From: Rickettsia endosymbiont of Cantharis rufa
GTDB taxonomy: Bacteria > Pseudomonadota > Alphaproteobacteria > Rickettsiales > Rickettsiaceae
Length of the DNA stretch: 64,000 nt
Direction: 5' to 3'
Assembly: GCF_964026445.1 (NCBI RefSeq)
Contig: NZ_OZ032150.1
Location: forward strand, 1,399,985 to 1,463,984
This document shows positions 51,639 to 60,762 of this stretch, in pieces. The number at the start of each line of letters is the position of its first letter. The first letter of the stretch is position 1. Both the position numbers and the translations under genes were made by a program. The notes under the pieces are model-generated. The model was not told the DNA's origin and ran no database searches. It saw only the letters and a list, made by a program, of their open reading frames with translations.

Positions 51639-51968
51639 ATGTACATAAGATTGATGCTATTATCAATACTATTGTTATTATCCGCATGTAATAAAACAGA
51701 AGATAGCATGCAAGTTAATACTCCTTTCCAAGTAGCAATTGGTTCAATGGGCAAGGGTTTTCAAATTGAAATTAGCAACTTGAGTATATTACAAGAATTA
51801 TCTGATATAGAATCTCTTAATTCAGCAAAAGTAACTATAGAACAATTTGGCTTATTGGATGACTCAATCAGTGCAATAAAAGACATTTTCATTCTTTCTT
51901 TTAATCAAGGGCAATGGATAATACAAGAGAGAAATACTTTATATAAATGTTACCATGGTAGGGGCTAA
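51639..51968 (+). CDS. Small lipoprotein of unknown function
   Basis: 109 residues with a lipoprotein signal (MLLSILLLLSACN, lipobox LSAC, Cys near 17), then NTPFQVAIGSMGKGFQIEIS and a C-terminal strand-rich end (FNQGQWIIQERNTLYKCYHG). No family recognised. Frame intact, own AT-rich promoter region 51531-51638. Confidence 0.6.
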   Translation: MYIRLMLLSILLLLSACNKTEDSMQVNTPFQVAIGSMGKGFQIEISNLSILQELSDIESLNSAKVTIEQFGLLDDSISAIKDIFILSFNQGQWIIQERNTLYKCYHGRG

Positions 51969-52059
51969 TGATTTTTCCTCTGAACTTTGTAAATAGTAAC
52001 TCATAAGCACAATATTATGTTTACTAAAAATAATTAATATATTATTAATATTTAACCTT

Positions 52060-52369
52060 ATGTACTGGCTTCTCTTAATAATAGTGGACTCTTTGAAATA
52101 GCATTTGCTATTTCATTAAAATATTCTGACGGTTTAACAAAACTAAAACCAGCGTTCCTTTTTATTTTCTTTAGAGCATTAAGTTTTACCTGCCTTGCTA
52201 AAACATTAAATAAAATTCCTATAGGCACAGCATATGCCGTATGGACTGGTATTGGTGCTGCTGGCACTGCAATATTAGGTATATTCATCTTAATGAGTCA
52301 ATATCTATATTACGATTATTCTTTATTACTGCACTAATAATCTCAATAATTGGACTTAAATTCTCCTAA
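52060..52369 (+). pseudogene. SMR-family (EmrE/SugE-like) efflux protein, frameshifted
   Basis: ATG at 52060 starts MYWLLLIIV, then a small deletion near 52087 shifts the frame to GLFEIAFAISLKYSDGLTKL, and on to LNKIPIGTAYAVWTGIGAAG and TAILGIFIL; a further shift near 52290 leads to NESISILRLFFITALIISI and the stop. The signature Glu (LFEIAFA) and IPIGTAYAVWTGIGAAG are diagnostic for small multidrug resistance proteins. Two frameshifts make it a pseudogene. Confidence 0.85.
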
Positions 52370-52382
52370 GGTTACTATTATT

Positions 52383-52685
52383 ATGACTACTAATAATTCT
52401 GATATACTTATTAATCGGAAATCTAATATAAACCATCATTATGAATATTATATTATGACCGTTGGAATACTTGGACAATCCATGCATTATATACAAGCAT
52501 ATAAAATATTCTCAACTCAATCTGCTGAGGATATTTCATTACCGGCATATCTTATTTGTTTATTTTTGCTTGTTAACTGGCTAATCTATGGTGCAGTCAA
52601 AAAAGCCAAAGCTCTTATTTATGCTGAAATATTAGGTATAATAGGATGCTCTGCTATTATTATAGGTATTTATCTTTATAACTAA
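52383..52685 (+). CDS. SemiSWEET/PQ-loop-like small membrane protein
   Basis: 100 residues from ATG 52383 with three hydrophobic helices: YYIMTVGILGQSMHYIQAYK, LPAYLICLFLLVNWLIYGA and AEILGIIGCSAIIIGIYLY. The first helix ends in QAYKIFSTQSAEDISL, which matches the PQ-loop/SemiSWEET consensus (PQxxxxxxTKSAxxIS) with the Pro replaced. SemiSWEETs move sugars as dimers; a transport role is inference. IS1 copy 9 begins 2 bp after the stop. Confidence 0.75.
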   Translation: MTTNNSDILINRKSNINHHYEYYIMTVGILGQSMHYIQAYKIFSTQSAEDISLPAYLICLFLLVNWLIYGAVKKAKALIYAEILGIIGCSAIIIGIYLYN

Positions 52686-52687
52686 TT

Positions 52688-53518
52688 GGTCGCACCTCCA
52701 TTTTACAGATGTGGATATTAAAAGGCTATACGTTCAACAAGAGTTCCGATGACTTTATCATGAATATCCAATGACTTGGAAAAACAAATTGTTTTACGTG
52801 TCAGTCTTTTGCATCTTGTTCTAAGATTTAAGTTACCCCGTTCTATCCGTTGAGTATATTTTTTACTAACAATGTGTTTTTTGGGATCTAATAACCTAGC
52901 ATAACTTCCCTATCCATCTGTAAAGTAAAAAGTAACCTTAAAATCCTCCGGTTTTTTTCAGTAATGATTCTGATGTGCTATCACATCTTGTACCAAAAGT
53001 ATAAGCAACTACTTTTAACAAAATCTTATCCAAAGAATATCAAAGCCATCTTTGTTTGGATTTATTCTGTACATAAGACCATTGTTCATCTATTTCAGGA
53101 GCAATAATTACTTCTATCGTATTGATAGAATGATTTATCTTTTTTAACGCTAGATTTTTTTAAAACACGGATAACCGTATTGATACCCACTTTTAATACT
53201 CTTACTGTATCCCTAACTCCAGAGCCATTGATTGACATATCTACTATCTGAGCCTTGACTCCAGGCTTAGAGGCATTATTAATATATTACAGTTAAAAAT
53301 ATCGATTACACTGCTTGCATTGATATCTCTGTTGTTTTGAAATTGAATATCCCGCCTTTACTACTTTTTCTGTGTCGTTATAATATCTACACTTAACATC
53401 TATTCTTGATCTACACTTAACATATATTCTTGTCATAACTCCTTAACTATAATTCTCTCTTATCACTGTTTGAGTATTATAGACTATTCATGCTAAACTG
53501 CAATACGGGGGCACGACC
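52688..53518 (-). mobile_element. IS1-family element, copy 9, inactive
   Basis: 831 bp, GGTCGCACCTCC to GGGGGCACGACC. Very similar to copy 4 (both have ATATTCTTGTCAT in the InsA region and TGA for Trp in InsB), suggesting a close common source. Flanks taactaatt and taaatttgc do not match. Confidence 0.9.
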
Positions 53519-53773
53519 TAAATTTGCATAATAAAAGTATCACTTATATACTGCCTTTTTGTATCTGTGGTTAGCAATCATACACTAGGGTCACCACCGT
53601 ATATCCTAAGCTTTCAATGTTTTTTAGTTTTTTAAAAACTTATATGCTGATTTTAGTCTAATTTCTGTCAGATGCTATTATAGTATTACGTTTTATTTTA
53701 TAAAGCTAAGTTGCAAATAATATAAAACTAATGTATGATTTATATTTAAAATACGGTAATGATTATTTATTAT

Positions 53774-54076
53774 ATGATAGACATCCTTCTTTTTGTACAT
53801 ATTACTATTGCAATATTGCTAATTATAGTTATTCTGATGCAGCGTAGCGGATCGGATGGAATTAGTAGTATAAGCGGCGGTAATAATATGGGAGTAGTCA
53901 GCGCTAAAACGGTCGGTAATTTTCTTACTAAAAGCACTATAATACTTACAATATTATTTTTAATGAATGCAATAGTACTTGCCAACCTTTCCTCAAAAAA
54001 AAAATCTGATTTAGTTTCTAAGATTAATGAAATTGAAGAAAATCAAGCGGAAAATAGTTTACCTATAGCTAAATAG
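53774..54076 (+). CDS. secG: Preprotein translocase subunit SecG
   Basis: Part of the SecYEG channel. About 100 residues: first membrane helix [20 protein letters not shown], the conserved loop [20 protein letters not shown], second helix [18 protein letters not shown], and a polar tail. An ATG five codons upstream (53759) is an alternative start. Intact, lying between two IS blocks. Confidence 0.93.
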   Translation: MIDILLFVHITIAILLIIVILMQRSGSDGISSISGGNNMGVVSAKTVGNFLTKSTIILTILFLMNAIVLANLSSKKKSDLVSKINEIEENQAENSLPIAK

Positions 54077-54190
54077 TTACAGCTTTATCTTGTTAATATC
54101 TCTCATACTTACCATTGTCTACCTTTGCTGGACATTGTTGCGTGGACCAGTTTTTTGTCATTGCTAGTAGAATTACGAAGTAATTCGACA

Positions 54191-54712
54191 TGTAATAGTT
54201 GAGATTTAATCTTACATTTAGTAAAATAAGATAAGTATTAAATAGAGGATTAGAGATGAATCTAAATCAAAAAATAATAAAGCCAAAAATAGGATTACTA
54301 GAATTAGCTAAGAGTCTTGGAAGTATATCGTCAGCGTGTAAAGCTATGGGATACAGCAGGGACAGCTATTATAGGTTCAAAGAGCTATATGAAACTGGGG
54401 GAGAAGAGGCGTTATATGAGATTAGCCGGAAGAAGCCAATTATAGCAAATAGAGTTGATCCTGCGGTAGAGAGAGCAGTATTAGATATGGCGGTAGAATA
54501 CCCAGCTTATGGTCAGATGCGAGTATCAAATGAGCTTAAAAAGACTGGTATTCTTGTATCACCTGGAGGGGTTAGATCAATTTGGCTACGTAATGATTTA
54601 AATAATATCAATAAAAGACTTAAAGCATTAGAAGTAAAAATGGCTCAGGATGGTATTGTTCTTACCGAAGCTCAGTTACAAGTATTAGAGAAACGGCGTA
54701 GCGAGAAAGAAG
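54191..54712 (+). mobile_element. IS481-family element, 5' fragment
   Basis: Left terminal repeat TGTAATAGTTGAGATTTAAT at 54191, then the transposase from 54256: [60 protein letters not shown]. It continues for about 152 codons and then runs into unrelated DNA at 54713, losing the catalytic core. Confidence 0.85.
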
Positions 54713-54723
54713 GGCTTTGTTAA
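54256..54723 (+). pseudogene. IS481 transposase, N-terminal fragment
   Basis: 155 codons including two HTH regions and the linker ([20 protein letters not shown]). The last three or four residues come from the following sequence. No DDE residue is present. Confidence 0.85.
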
Positions 54724-54799
54724 ATAAATAAGATTTTGAATAGACTGTCCCTATCCCCAAAATACTAGCCTAGCGCACAGGGATAGAAATAGGTTTACC
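54713..54799 (+). mobile_element. Possible IS5/IS903-type end remnant
   Basis: GGCTTTGTTAAATAAATAAG at 54713 resembles the terminal sequence of IS903-type IS5 elements (GGCTTTGTTGAATAAATC), and marks the point where the IS481 frame is broken. The rest (CCTATCCCCAAAATACTAGC) is not assigned. Confidence 0.4.
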
Positions 54800-56052
54800 T
54801 GTAGAAATCAAGATCTAATCCTACAGACACTATAAAAATTATATCTGAATGTCTGATAAGTTATGACTGTCAGATGAGTATTCAAGATATAAGATTTCGG
54901 GTCGTGCCCCCGTATTGCAGCTTAGCATGAATAGTCTATAATCCTCAAACAGTAATAAGAGAGAATTATAGTTAAGGAGTTATGGCAAGAATAGATGTTA
55001 AGTGTAGATCAAGAATAGATGTTAAGTGTAGATATTGTAACGACACAGAAAAAGTAGTAAAGGCGGGATATTCAATTTCAAAACAACAGAGATATCAATG
55101 CAAGCAGTGTAATCGATATTTTTAACTGTAATATATTAATAATGCCTCTAAGCCTGGAGTCAAGGCTCAGATAGTAGATATGTCAATCAATGGCTCTGGA
55201 GTTAGGGATACAGTAAGAGTATTAAAAGTGGGTATCAATACGGTTATCCGTGTTTTAAAAAAATCTAGCGTTAAAAAAGATAAATCATTCTATCAATACG
55301 ATAGAAGTAATTATTGCTCCTGAAATAGATGAACAATGGCCTTATGTACAGAATAAATCCAAACAAAGATGGCTTTGATATTCTTTGGATAAGATTTTGT
55401 TAAAAGTAGTTGCTTATACTTTTGGTACAAGATGTGATAGCACATCAGAATCATTACTGAAAAAAAACCGGAGGATTTTAAGGTTACTTTTTACTTTACA
55501 GATGGATAGGGAAGTTATGCTAGGTTATTAGATCCCAAAAAACACATTGTTAGTAAAAAATATACTCAACGGATAGAACGGGGTAACTTAAATCTTAGAA
55601 CAAGATGCAAAAGACTGACACGTAAAACAATTTGTTTTTCCAAGTCATTGGATATTCATGATAAAGTCATCGGAACTCTTATTGAACGTATAGCCTTTTA
55701 ATATCCACATCTGTAAAATGGAGGTGCGACCCATAAGCTGGGTATTCTACCGCCATATCTAATACTGCTCTCTCTACCGCAGGATCAACTCTATTTGCTA
55801 TAATTGGCTTCTTCCGGCTAATCTCATATAACGCCTCTTCTCCTCCAGTTTCATATAGCTCTTTGAACCTATAATAACTGTCCCTGCTGTATCCCATAGC
55901 TTTACACGCTGACGATATACTTCCAAGACTCCTAGCTAATCCCAGTAATCCTATTTTTGGTTTTATTATTTTTTGATTTAGATTCATTTCTAATCCTCTA
56001 TTTAATACTTATCTTATTTTACTAAATGTAAGATTGAATCTCAGCTATTGCA
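54800..56052 (-). mobile_element. IS481-family element with IS1 in place of its core
   Basis: TGTAGAAATCAAGATCTAAT at 54800 and the opposite end (TGCAATAGCTGAGATTCAAT on the minus strand) at 56052 belong to one element. It keeps only the last codons of the transposase (to 54899) and about the first 80 (55740-55987); IS1 copy 10 occupies the gap and about 700 bp of transposase are missing. Recombination between two IS1 copies sitting at different points of the same IS type would give exactly this. Confidence 0.85.
54900..55731 (+). mobile_element. IS1-family element, copy 10, inactive
   Basis: 832 bp, GGTCGTGCCCCCG to GGAGGTGCGACC. It has eight A's in the InsB run where most copies have seven. 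Left flank AAGATTTCG, right flank CATAAGCTG; no duplication. The right flank is identical to that of copy 7. Confidence 0.9.
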
Positions 56053-56054
56053 AA

Positions 56055-56667
56055 TTATGTAGGTAATTTTAAAGGTATAGACAAGGTATATTCTCAGGTA
56101 TTTATTGATAGCTATACTAGGGTTACAGATGCTAAATTATATACTGATAAAACAGCTCTTACCGCTACTGACATGCTTAATGATAGAGTACTGCCGTGGT
56201 ATGAGAGTCAGCAAATACCAGTACTTCGTATTCTAACTGATAGAGGTGGTAAATATAAGGGCAATATAGAGTATCATGCTTTTGAATTGTTCTTAAGCAT
56301 TGAGGGTATTGAGTATACTACTACTAAAGCATATTCTCCTCAAACAAATGGTATGTGTGAACGCTTTAATAAAACTATAAAACAAGAATTCTTTGATACA
56401 GCTATGCGTAAAAAGATTTATACTGATCTTGATGATCTACAACTAGATCTTGATATTTGGTTAGAGCATTACAATAACGAAAGATCACATTCCGGTAAAT
56501 ATCGCTATGGTAAAACGCCTATGCAGACTTTTATGGATAGTAAAAAGTTAGATGTTGAAAAGAATAACGAAATCTTATATCTTGAATACTCATCTGACAG
56601 TCATAACTTATCAGACATTCAGATATAGTTTTTATAGTGTCTGTAGGATTAGATCTTGATTTCTACA
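56055..56667 (+). mobile_element. IS481-family element, 3' fragment with integrase core
   Basis: Starts within the transposase (VGNFKGIDKVYSQVFIDSYT) and reaches the right terminal repeat (GATTAGATCTTGATTTCTAC) at 56667. The frame contains D in VFIDSYTRVTDAKLY, D in ILTDRGGKYKGN and E in MCERFNKTIKQEFF. The open part from 56173 gives 151 codons; the frame itself is open from about 56055. The HTH part is missing. Confidence 0.85.
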
Positions 56668-56693
56668 AATAATTCACAAAATAAATTTTAAAG

Positions 56694-57377
56694 ATGTCAA
56701 TAGACTTTAATATAAAGGAAAAGATTTATATCATTTTATGTACGTTTTTTACAGTCCTTATTATAGTAGGAAATTTAGTATATCAAAAGTTTGTTTCCCT
56801 TAATATTTTTAATCTGTATATTCTTGAATTATCTGTAGGAGCAATTTTTTACCCGTTAACTTTTTTATTAACGGATTTAATAGTTGAGTTTTATGGTAAA
56901 GAAAGAGCCAATTTTTGTGTAAAGCTTGCTATTGTTTTTAATATAATAGTAGTTTTAGTAATAAGTCTTATGGGTAAATTGGAAGCTACTAATTGGTCTA
57001 ATGTTGATAACGTAACTTTTCACAAAGTTTTCGGTTCATATCATATATCTTTTTTAGCATCAACTTTTGCTTGTTATATAGCCCAACTTGTTGATATTAA
57101 TATCTATTTATGGATACGTAAAATTACTAAAGGTAAATATTTATGGATAAGAAATAATTTCAGTACAGCAATTTCTTTATTTATTGATACTTTTATTGTA
57201 ATTGGGATTATGAGCTTGTTTAATATTTTCCCGCTTGAACAATTAGGTACTCTTATTCTTAATAGCTATTCATTTAAACTATTTTTTACCGTATTTAGTA
57301 CACCGATATTCTATTTGGCAGTTTGGTTAATAAGCTTATCTATTGGGAGATTTGATAAATATAGTAAATTGATTTGA
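56694..57377 (+). CDS. Queuosine precursor transporter (YhhQ/VUT family)
   Basis: 227-residue inner-membrane protein with about six helices: IYIILCTFFTVLIIVGNLVY, the conserved LSVGAIFYPLTFLLTDLIVE and FYGKERAN, then SFLASTFACYIAQLVDINIY, NFSTAISLFIDTFIVIGIM. The PLTF..TDxxxExYG and AQ..D motifs are diagnostic of the YhhQ family, which imports 7-cyano- or 7-aminomethyl-deazaguanine. Rickettsiae lack the de novo queuosine pathway, so import from the host fits (known family role; substrate inferred). It ends with TGA, showing that TGA is used as stop here. Confidence 0.9.
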   Translation: MSIDFNIKEKIYIILCTFFTVLIIVGNLVYQKFVSLNIFNLYILELSVGAIFYPLTFLLTDLIVEFYGKERANFCVKLAIVFNIIVVLVISLMGKLEATNWSNVDNVTFHKVFGSYHISFLASTFACYIAQLVDINIYLWIRKITKGKYLWIRNNFSTAISLFIDTFIVIGIMSLFNIFPLEQLGTLILNSYSFKLFFTVFSTPIFYLAVWLISLSIGRFDKYSKLI

Positions 57378-57416
57378 ACGAGGTAGCACGTTGTTCGTCG
57401 ACTCGCCTCTAATAAT

Positions 57417-57620
57417 ATGTAATAGTTAGGATTTAATAGATACCCCAACTTTTCGCCTGTTATTGACTCTTGCAGAGCTAAATGGTTTTAATTTAGAATC
57501 TCATATTATGGTTGATAAAATTAGTGCTATAAGAAGTGATAAAATTCAAAAAAAATTGGTGAATTATCACCTGAACAACTAGAAAGGTTAATTGAAGATA
57601 TTAAATCATGGATTAATTAG
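57417..57620 (+). pseudogene. MazF-like toxin, C-terminal fragment beside an IS481 end trace
   Basis: TGTAATAGTTAGGATTTAAT at 57417 resembles the IS481 left end. Then from 57439: TPTFRLLLTLAELNGFNLES, HIMVDKISAIRSDKIQK and, after a one-base shift in an A run near 57555, IGELSPEQLERLIEDIKSW. The MVDKI...IG.LS motif set is that of the C-terminal half of MazF-type endoribonucleases. The N-terminal half is lost. Confidence 0.7.
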
Positions 57621-60600
57621 CTATCAATTTTCTCATTTTTTCTTGCAAAGAATTTTGGCGTAAACGAGTTTTCAAGCTTTTAAAATCAATCATTTCTGCT
57701 TTTTGATTTTGAAAGCTACAGGCAAAAATATATTTCTGCTCTCCTTTGACCTTTTGGATACATTGTCCACAAATCCCTTTCATCATACATTGCATCGATG
57801 AGTTAACGCTAACTATTAACTCTATATCCTCGCCGAATATTTCATTTTTTAAACTTTGTAATTCTTCTATTATTTCAGGGGAAGCATTAATTATTACTCT
57901 ATCCACAGAAGTTAATTTATGATTTTTTATATCAGGATAGGTGACAAGTATAACTTCATTATTATTTTCTTTCAGAACCTTTAATAAACCTACATTACCG
58001 ACTTCAGAATCAATAATAACTATTTTTTTATTTTGAGGTATTTCTAGCGGCGAGCCTGTCGGTCCCATTAAAACCACTTTCTCATTTTCGGATAATGTTT
58101 TACATAAGCTAGTTGATTTACCGACTTCAAAAACTATAAAACTAATTAAACCTTTTTCTATATCAATATCTATAGGGCTTAAGGCTACCGGCTCTATTAA
58201 CTTAGTAATATCTTCAGAATAATTTTGTAATCGAAAAAACTGTCCGAACTTAAAATTTTTAGCAGCATGCGGTGAATGAATTATGAGCTCAAAAGTTTTA
58301 TCATCTAAAGTATTTATTTTATGGATTCTGCTAATCAATAAATAATCAAGCTGCGTTATAAAGTCTTTGTAACTATCTTTAAAGCTAGGGTTATTATTTA
58401 TGAGTCTTTTGTTAATAGCCTGGTATCCTTCTTTGGTACTAGCAAGAGCTTTCACCACACTACCCGAATATTTAGGATTACAGTCGCCAAAATAACTATA
58501 TTTATCCTCATCGAATTGAGTGTTATTTTCTATACCGATTGCCATAATCACGGTTTTGGCTTTAAGTACTACAGTGTCATCCCGTGGCTTGACCACGGGA
58601 TCCAGAAAACCACTTACAGCACTAATGTTTGTTGATTTACTGGATCTAGTTAGCAAGCCACGGGATGACACATTATCGCTTAATTCAAACTCCACCCCCT
58701 CTACATGACCGTATTTATCAATATTAATACTTAAAGGTTGCATATTTTCCTTAAAATCAACACCAAGTGCTAATGCATATATTAGCTCCTCGTGATTTAG
58801 TTTATACGCCGGCGAATCTTGCAGTTTTCCACGATAATAAACAGTAGCACCACCAAGCTTATTAAAAACCTTTCTTAATTCATCATTATTCTTAGCTTCT
58901 TTAAATAATTTTGCATGAGCAATAAATTCCTTAGCTATTTCTTTATCTTCCTCCGCTAAATCTTTTTCCATATAATATTCGGTAAATTTCTCTACTTGCT
59001 TTTTATAGTAATATAGACTTTCCGTTGCTGCGTCTAAGGAAGTAAGGCCTCCGCCGATTACCGCAATCGGCATCCTAATTACCATATTAGTATTAGAATT
59101 TTCTAAAAATGCTCCTCCGCTTTGCAAAGTCATTAAGAGATCGGAAGCCGTTTTTACGCCCTTAGCTTCAAAATTTTCTATCTCTAAAACTTTTGGCTGA
59201 CCTGCTCCAATGCAAAAAGCTATATGGTCAAAACCCAAATCTAGAGCTTGTTCCTTCGTTATATTAAAATCTAAGGCTACTCCATCATAATATTTGAAAT
59301 TATTATTTCTCTCGAGTATTAGCCGCAATATGTCAAGGTTATTTTTATCCCACCGAACAGTGATCCCATATTCTGCTACCCCTCCAAATCCTCTTGGTAT
59401 TCTCTCTGATAATAAGCTTTTATACTCATGCCAAAATTTTATAGGCTTATGAACATCAAATGGTAATGGGGTAATTTTTAAGCCGTCAATAGCTACTACA
59501 TTATGACCTAACCTTAATAAATAATAGCTGAGACTGAAGCCCGCCGGTCCAAGACCCGTAACTAAAATATTATAATTAGTAGATTCTTTCGGCAGCGGAT
59601 CATAGATATTAAGCGGATTCCAGCGAGTCAGAAGTAAGTATATTTCTAAACCGTAAGGTAATTTGAGTGTTTCTTCTAAAATATTTGATTCTATTAATGG
59701 AATATTTACCGGATCTTGCTTTTGGTAAATACAGGCCTTAGAGCAATCATTACAAATTCTATGACCCGTTGCCGCAACCATGGGGTTATCAATAACAATA
59801 ATCGCAAGAGCGCTTAAGTTAAATCCACGTGCCTTAACATAATTCATCTCGGAAATTTTTTGTTTTAACGGACAACCCGTCATCCTGTGGCTTGTCCACG
59901 GGATCTCAGGAGGCAGTTTGTGATCCAGGATCCCACGATCAGGCCGCGGGATGACATTTATTCCCTTGGAACAGCTATCCTTATCCTGTTTATGACAATA
60001 AATACAGTAATAGGAATGGTTTAAAGCTTCATCTGAATTTAAAAAGATATCTGTATAGTTAAAATCTATTCTCTCATTCTTTTGATATTTTAATATTTTT
60101 TTATCGTCTATTAGATTTTCTTTGTCTAATTTTTGTGGGAGGTTGAATAGGATGTCATCGTTTCTTATGTCATCCTCGTGAAAACGGGGGTATAGACTTG
60201 ATTTTTTTGGATTCTCGCTTTCGCGGGAATGGCACAATGGAAAGGAATGACAGTGATCATAAACTCGGCAAGCAGCATATCTAGCTGCTGTATCTAATTC
60301 TGCGACAAAACTCTCTTCATCCTGTTGCCATATAATGATCTGCTTAGCAAATTCTTTAGAAGTAAAATTCGTACCTATTAATTCAGATAATTTTAAATAC
60401 ACCTCTTCGAAATCAATATCTTTTATTTTTTCCTGTGAGTATTTTTTTACTGCATAACGCTCTACAAATTTCCTTTTACATTCATAAATAACATCAAAAT
60501 CTTTATGTTTTAATCTTGATATAGTTACTTCTTTTGAAATGCAAAATAACTCGGCTAGAAAATCATCTAAATGAGGGGAAATTTTTAACAAAAATTCGGG

Positions 60601-60762
60601 ATAATCTTGGAGAATAATAGAGGAAGAAGCCAATCTAAATAATATTAAATCTTTATGCAGAAATTTATCAGCTTTAAAGAGATAATCTAAAAATATTTGA
60701 TCTAATTTTTTAAGTCCGGTTAAATCTAATTCATTAAAATCTAGATTAAAACCAAGTTTCAT
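57613..60762 (-). CDS. Large FAD/NAD(P) oxidoreductase (GltD-like plus PyrK-like), with three RPEs
   Basis: 1049 residues. N-terminal helical region; Cys clusters YYCIYCHKQDKDSC (about 251-264) and CNDCSKAC (337-344) as in the Fe-S part of glutamate-synthase small chains; FAD site NILVTGLGPAGFSLSYYLL (about 398-417); second dinucleotide fold PIAVIGGGLTSLDAATE; then a C-terminal ferredoxin-reductase-like part (FKFGQFFRLQNY, VVLMGPTGSPLE) with a 2Fe-2S-type CMMKGICGQCIQ. Electron source and partner are unknown. Three in-frame palindromic elements add residues about 169-206, 267-297 and 692-732. The start overlaps the permease stop (ATGA), so it is the last gene of the trxA operon. Confidence 0.85.
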   Translation of the reverse strand: MKLGFNLDFNELDLTGLKKLDQIFLDYLFKADKFLHKDLILFRLASSSIILQDYPEFLLKISPHLDDFLAELFCISKEVTISRLKHKDFDVIYECKRKFVERYAVKKYSQEKIKDIDFEEVYLKLSELIGTNFTSKEFAKQIIIWQQDEESFVAELDTAARYAACRVYDHCHSFPLCHSRESENPKKSSLYPRFHEDDIRNDDILFNLPQKLDKENLIDDKKILKYQKNERIDFNYTDIFLNSDEALNHSYYCIYCHKQDKDSCSKGINVIPRPDRGILDHKLPPEIPWTSHRMTGCPLKQKISEMNYVKARGFNLSALAIIVIDNPMVAATGHRICNDCSKACIYQKQDPVNIPLIESNILEETLKLPYGLEIYLLLTRWNPLNIYDPLPKESTNYNILVTGLGPAGFSLSYYLLRLGHNVVAIDGLKITPLPFDVHKPIKFWHEYKSLLSERIPRGFGGVAEYGITVRWDKNNLDILRLILERNNNFKYYDGVALDFNITKEQALDLGFDHIAFCIGAGQPKVLEIENFEAKGVKTASDLLMTLQSGGAFLENSNTNMVIRMPIAVIGGGLTSLDAATESLYYYKKQVEKFTEYYMEKDLAEEDKEIAKEFIAHAKLFKEAKNNDELRKVFNKLGGATVYYRGKLQDSPAYKLNHEELIYALALGVDFKENMQPLSINIDKYGHVEGVEFELSDNVSSRGLLTRSSKSTNISAVSGFLDPVVKPRDDTVVLKAKTVIMAIGIENNTQFDEDKYSYFGDCNPKYSGSVVKALASTKEGYQAINKRLINNNPSFKDSYKDFITQLDYLLISRIHKINTLDDKTFELIIHSPHAAKNFKFGQFFRLQNYSEDITKLIEPVALSPIDIDIEKGLISFIVFEVGKSTSLCKTLSENEKVVLMGPTGSPLEIPQNKKIVIIDSEVGNVGLLKVLKENNNEVILVTYPDIKNHKLTSVDRVIINASPEIIEELQSLKNEIFGEDIELIVSVNSSMQCMMKGICGQCIQKVKGEQKYIFACSFQNQKAEMIDFKSLKTRLRQNSLQEKMRKLIAN
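58568..58672 (-). repeat. In-frame RPE 3 inside the oxidoreductase
   Basis: Arms GTGTCATCCCGTGGCTTGAC and AGCAAGCCACGGGATGACAC; translated as SSRGLLTRSSKSTNISAVSG and FLDPVVKPRDD, between two strands of the second dinucleotide fold. Confidence 0.88.
59877..59958 (-). repeat. In-frame RPE 2 inside the oxidoreductase
   Basis: Contains GTCATCCTGTGGCTTGTCCA and ATCAGGCCGCGGGATGAC; translated as NVIPRPDRGILDHKLPPEIP, between the two Fe-S Cys clusters. Confidence 0.88.
60158..60242 (-). repeat. In-frame RPE 1 inside the oxidoreductase
   Basis: Contains TTGGATTCTCGCTTTCGCGG and GTCATCCTCGTGAAAACGGG; translated as CHSRESENPKKSSLYPRFHE, in the N-terminal helical region before the first Cys cluster. 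Confidence 0.85.

Noticed and set aside
52058..52288. Minus-strand frame of 76 codons
   Set aside because: Antisense of the SMR pseudogene, whose plus-strand residues match a known family.
57437..57620. Functional MazF toxin
   Set aside because: Only the C-terminal half is present, with a frameshift in an A run and no N-terminal strand or start codon.
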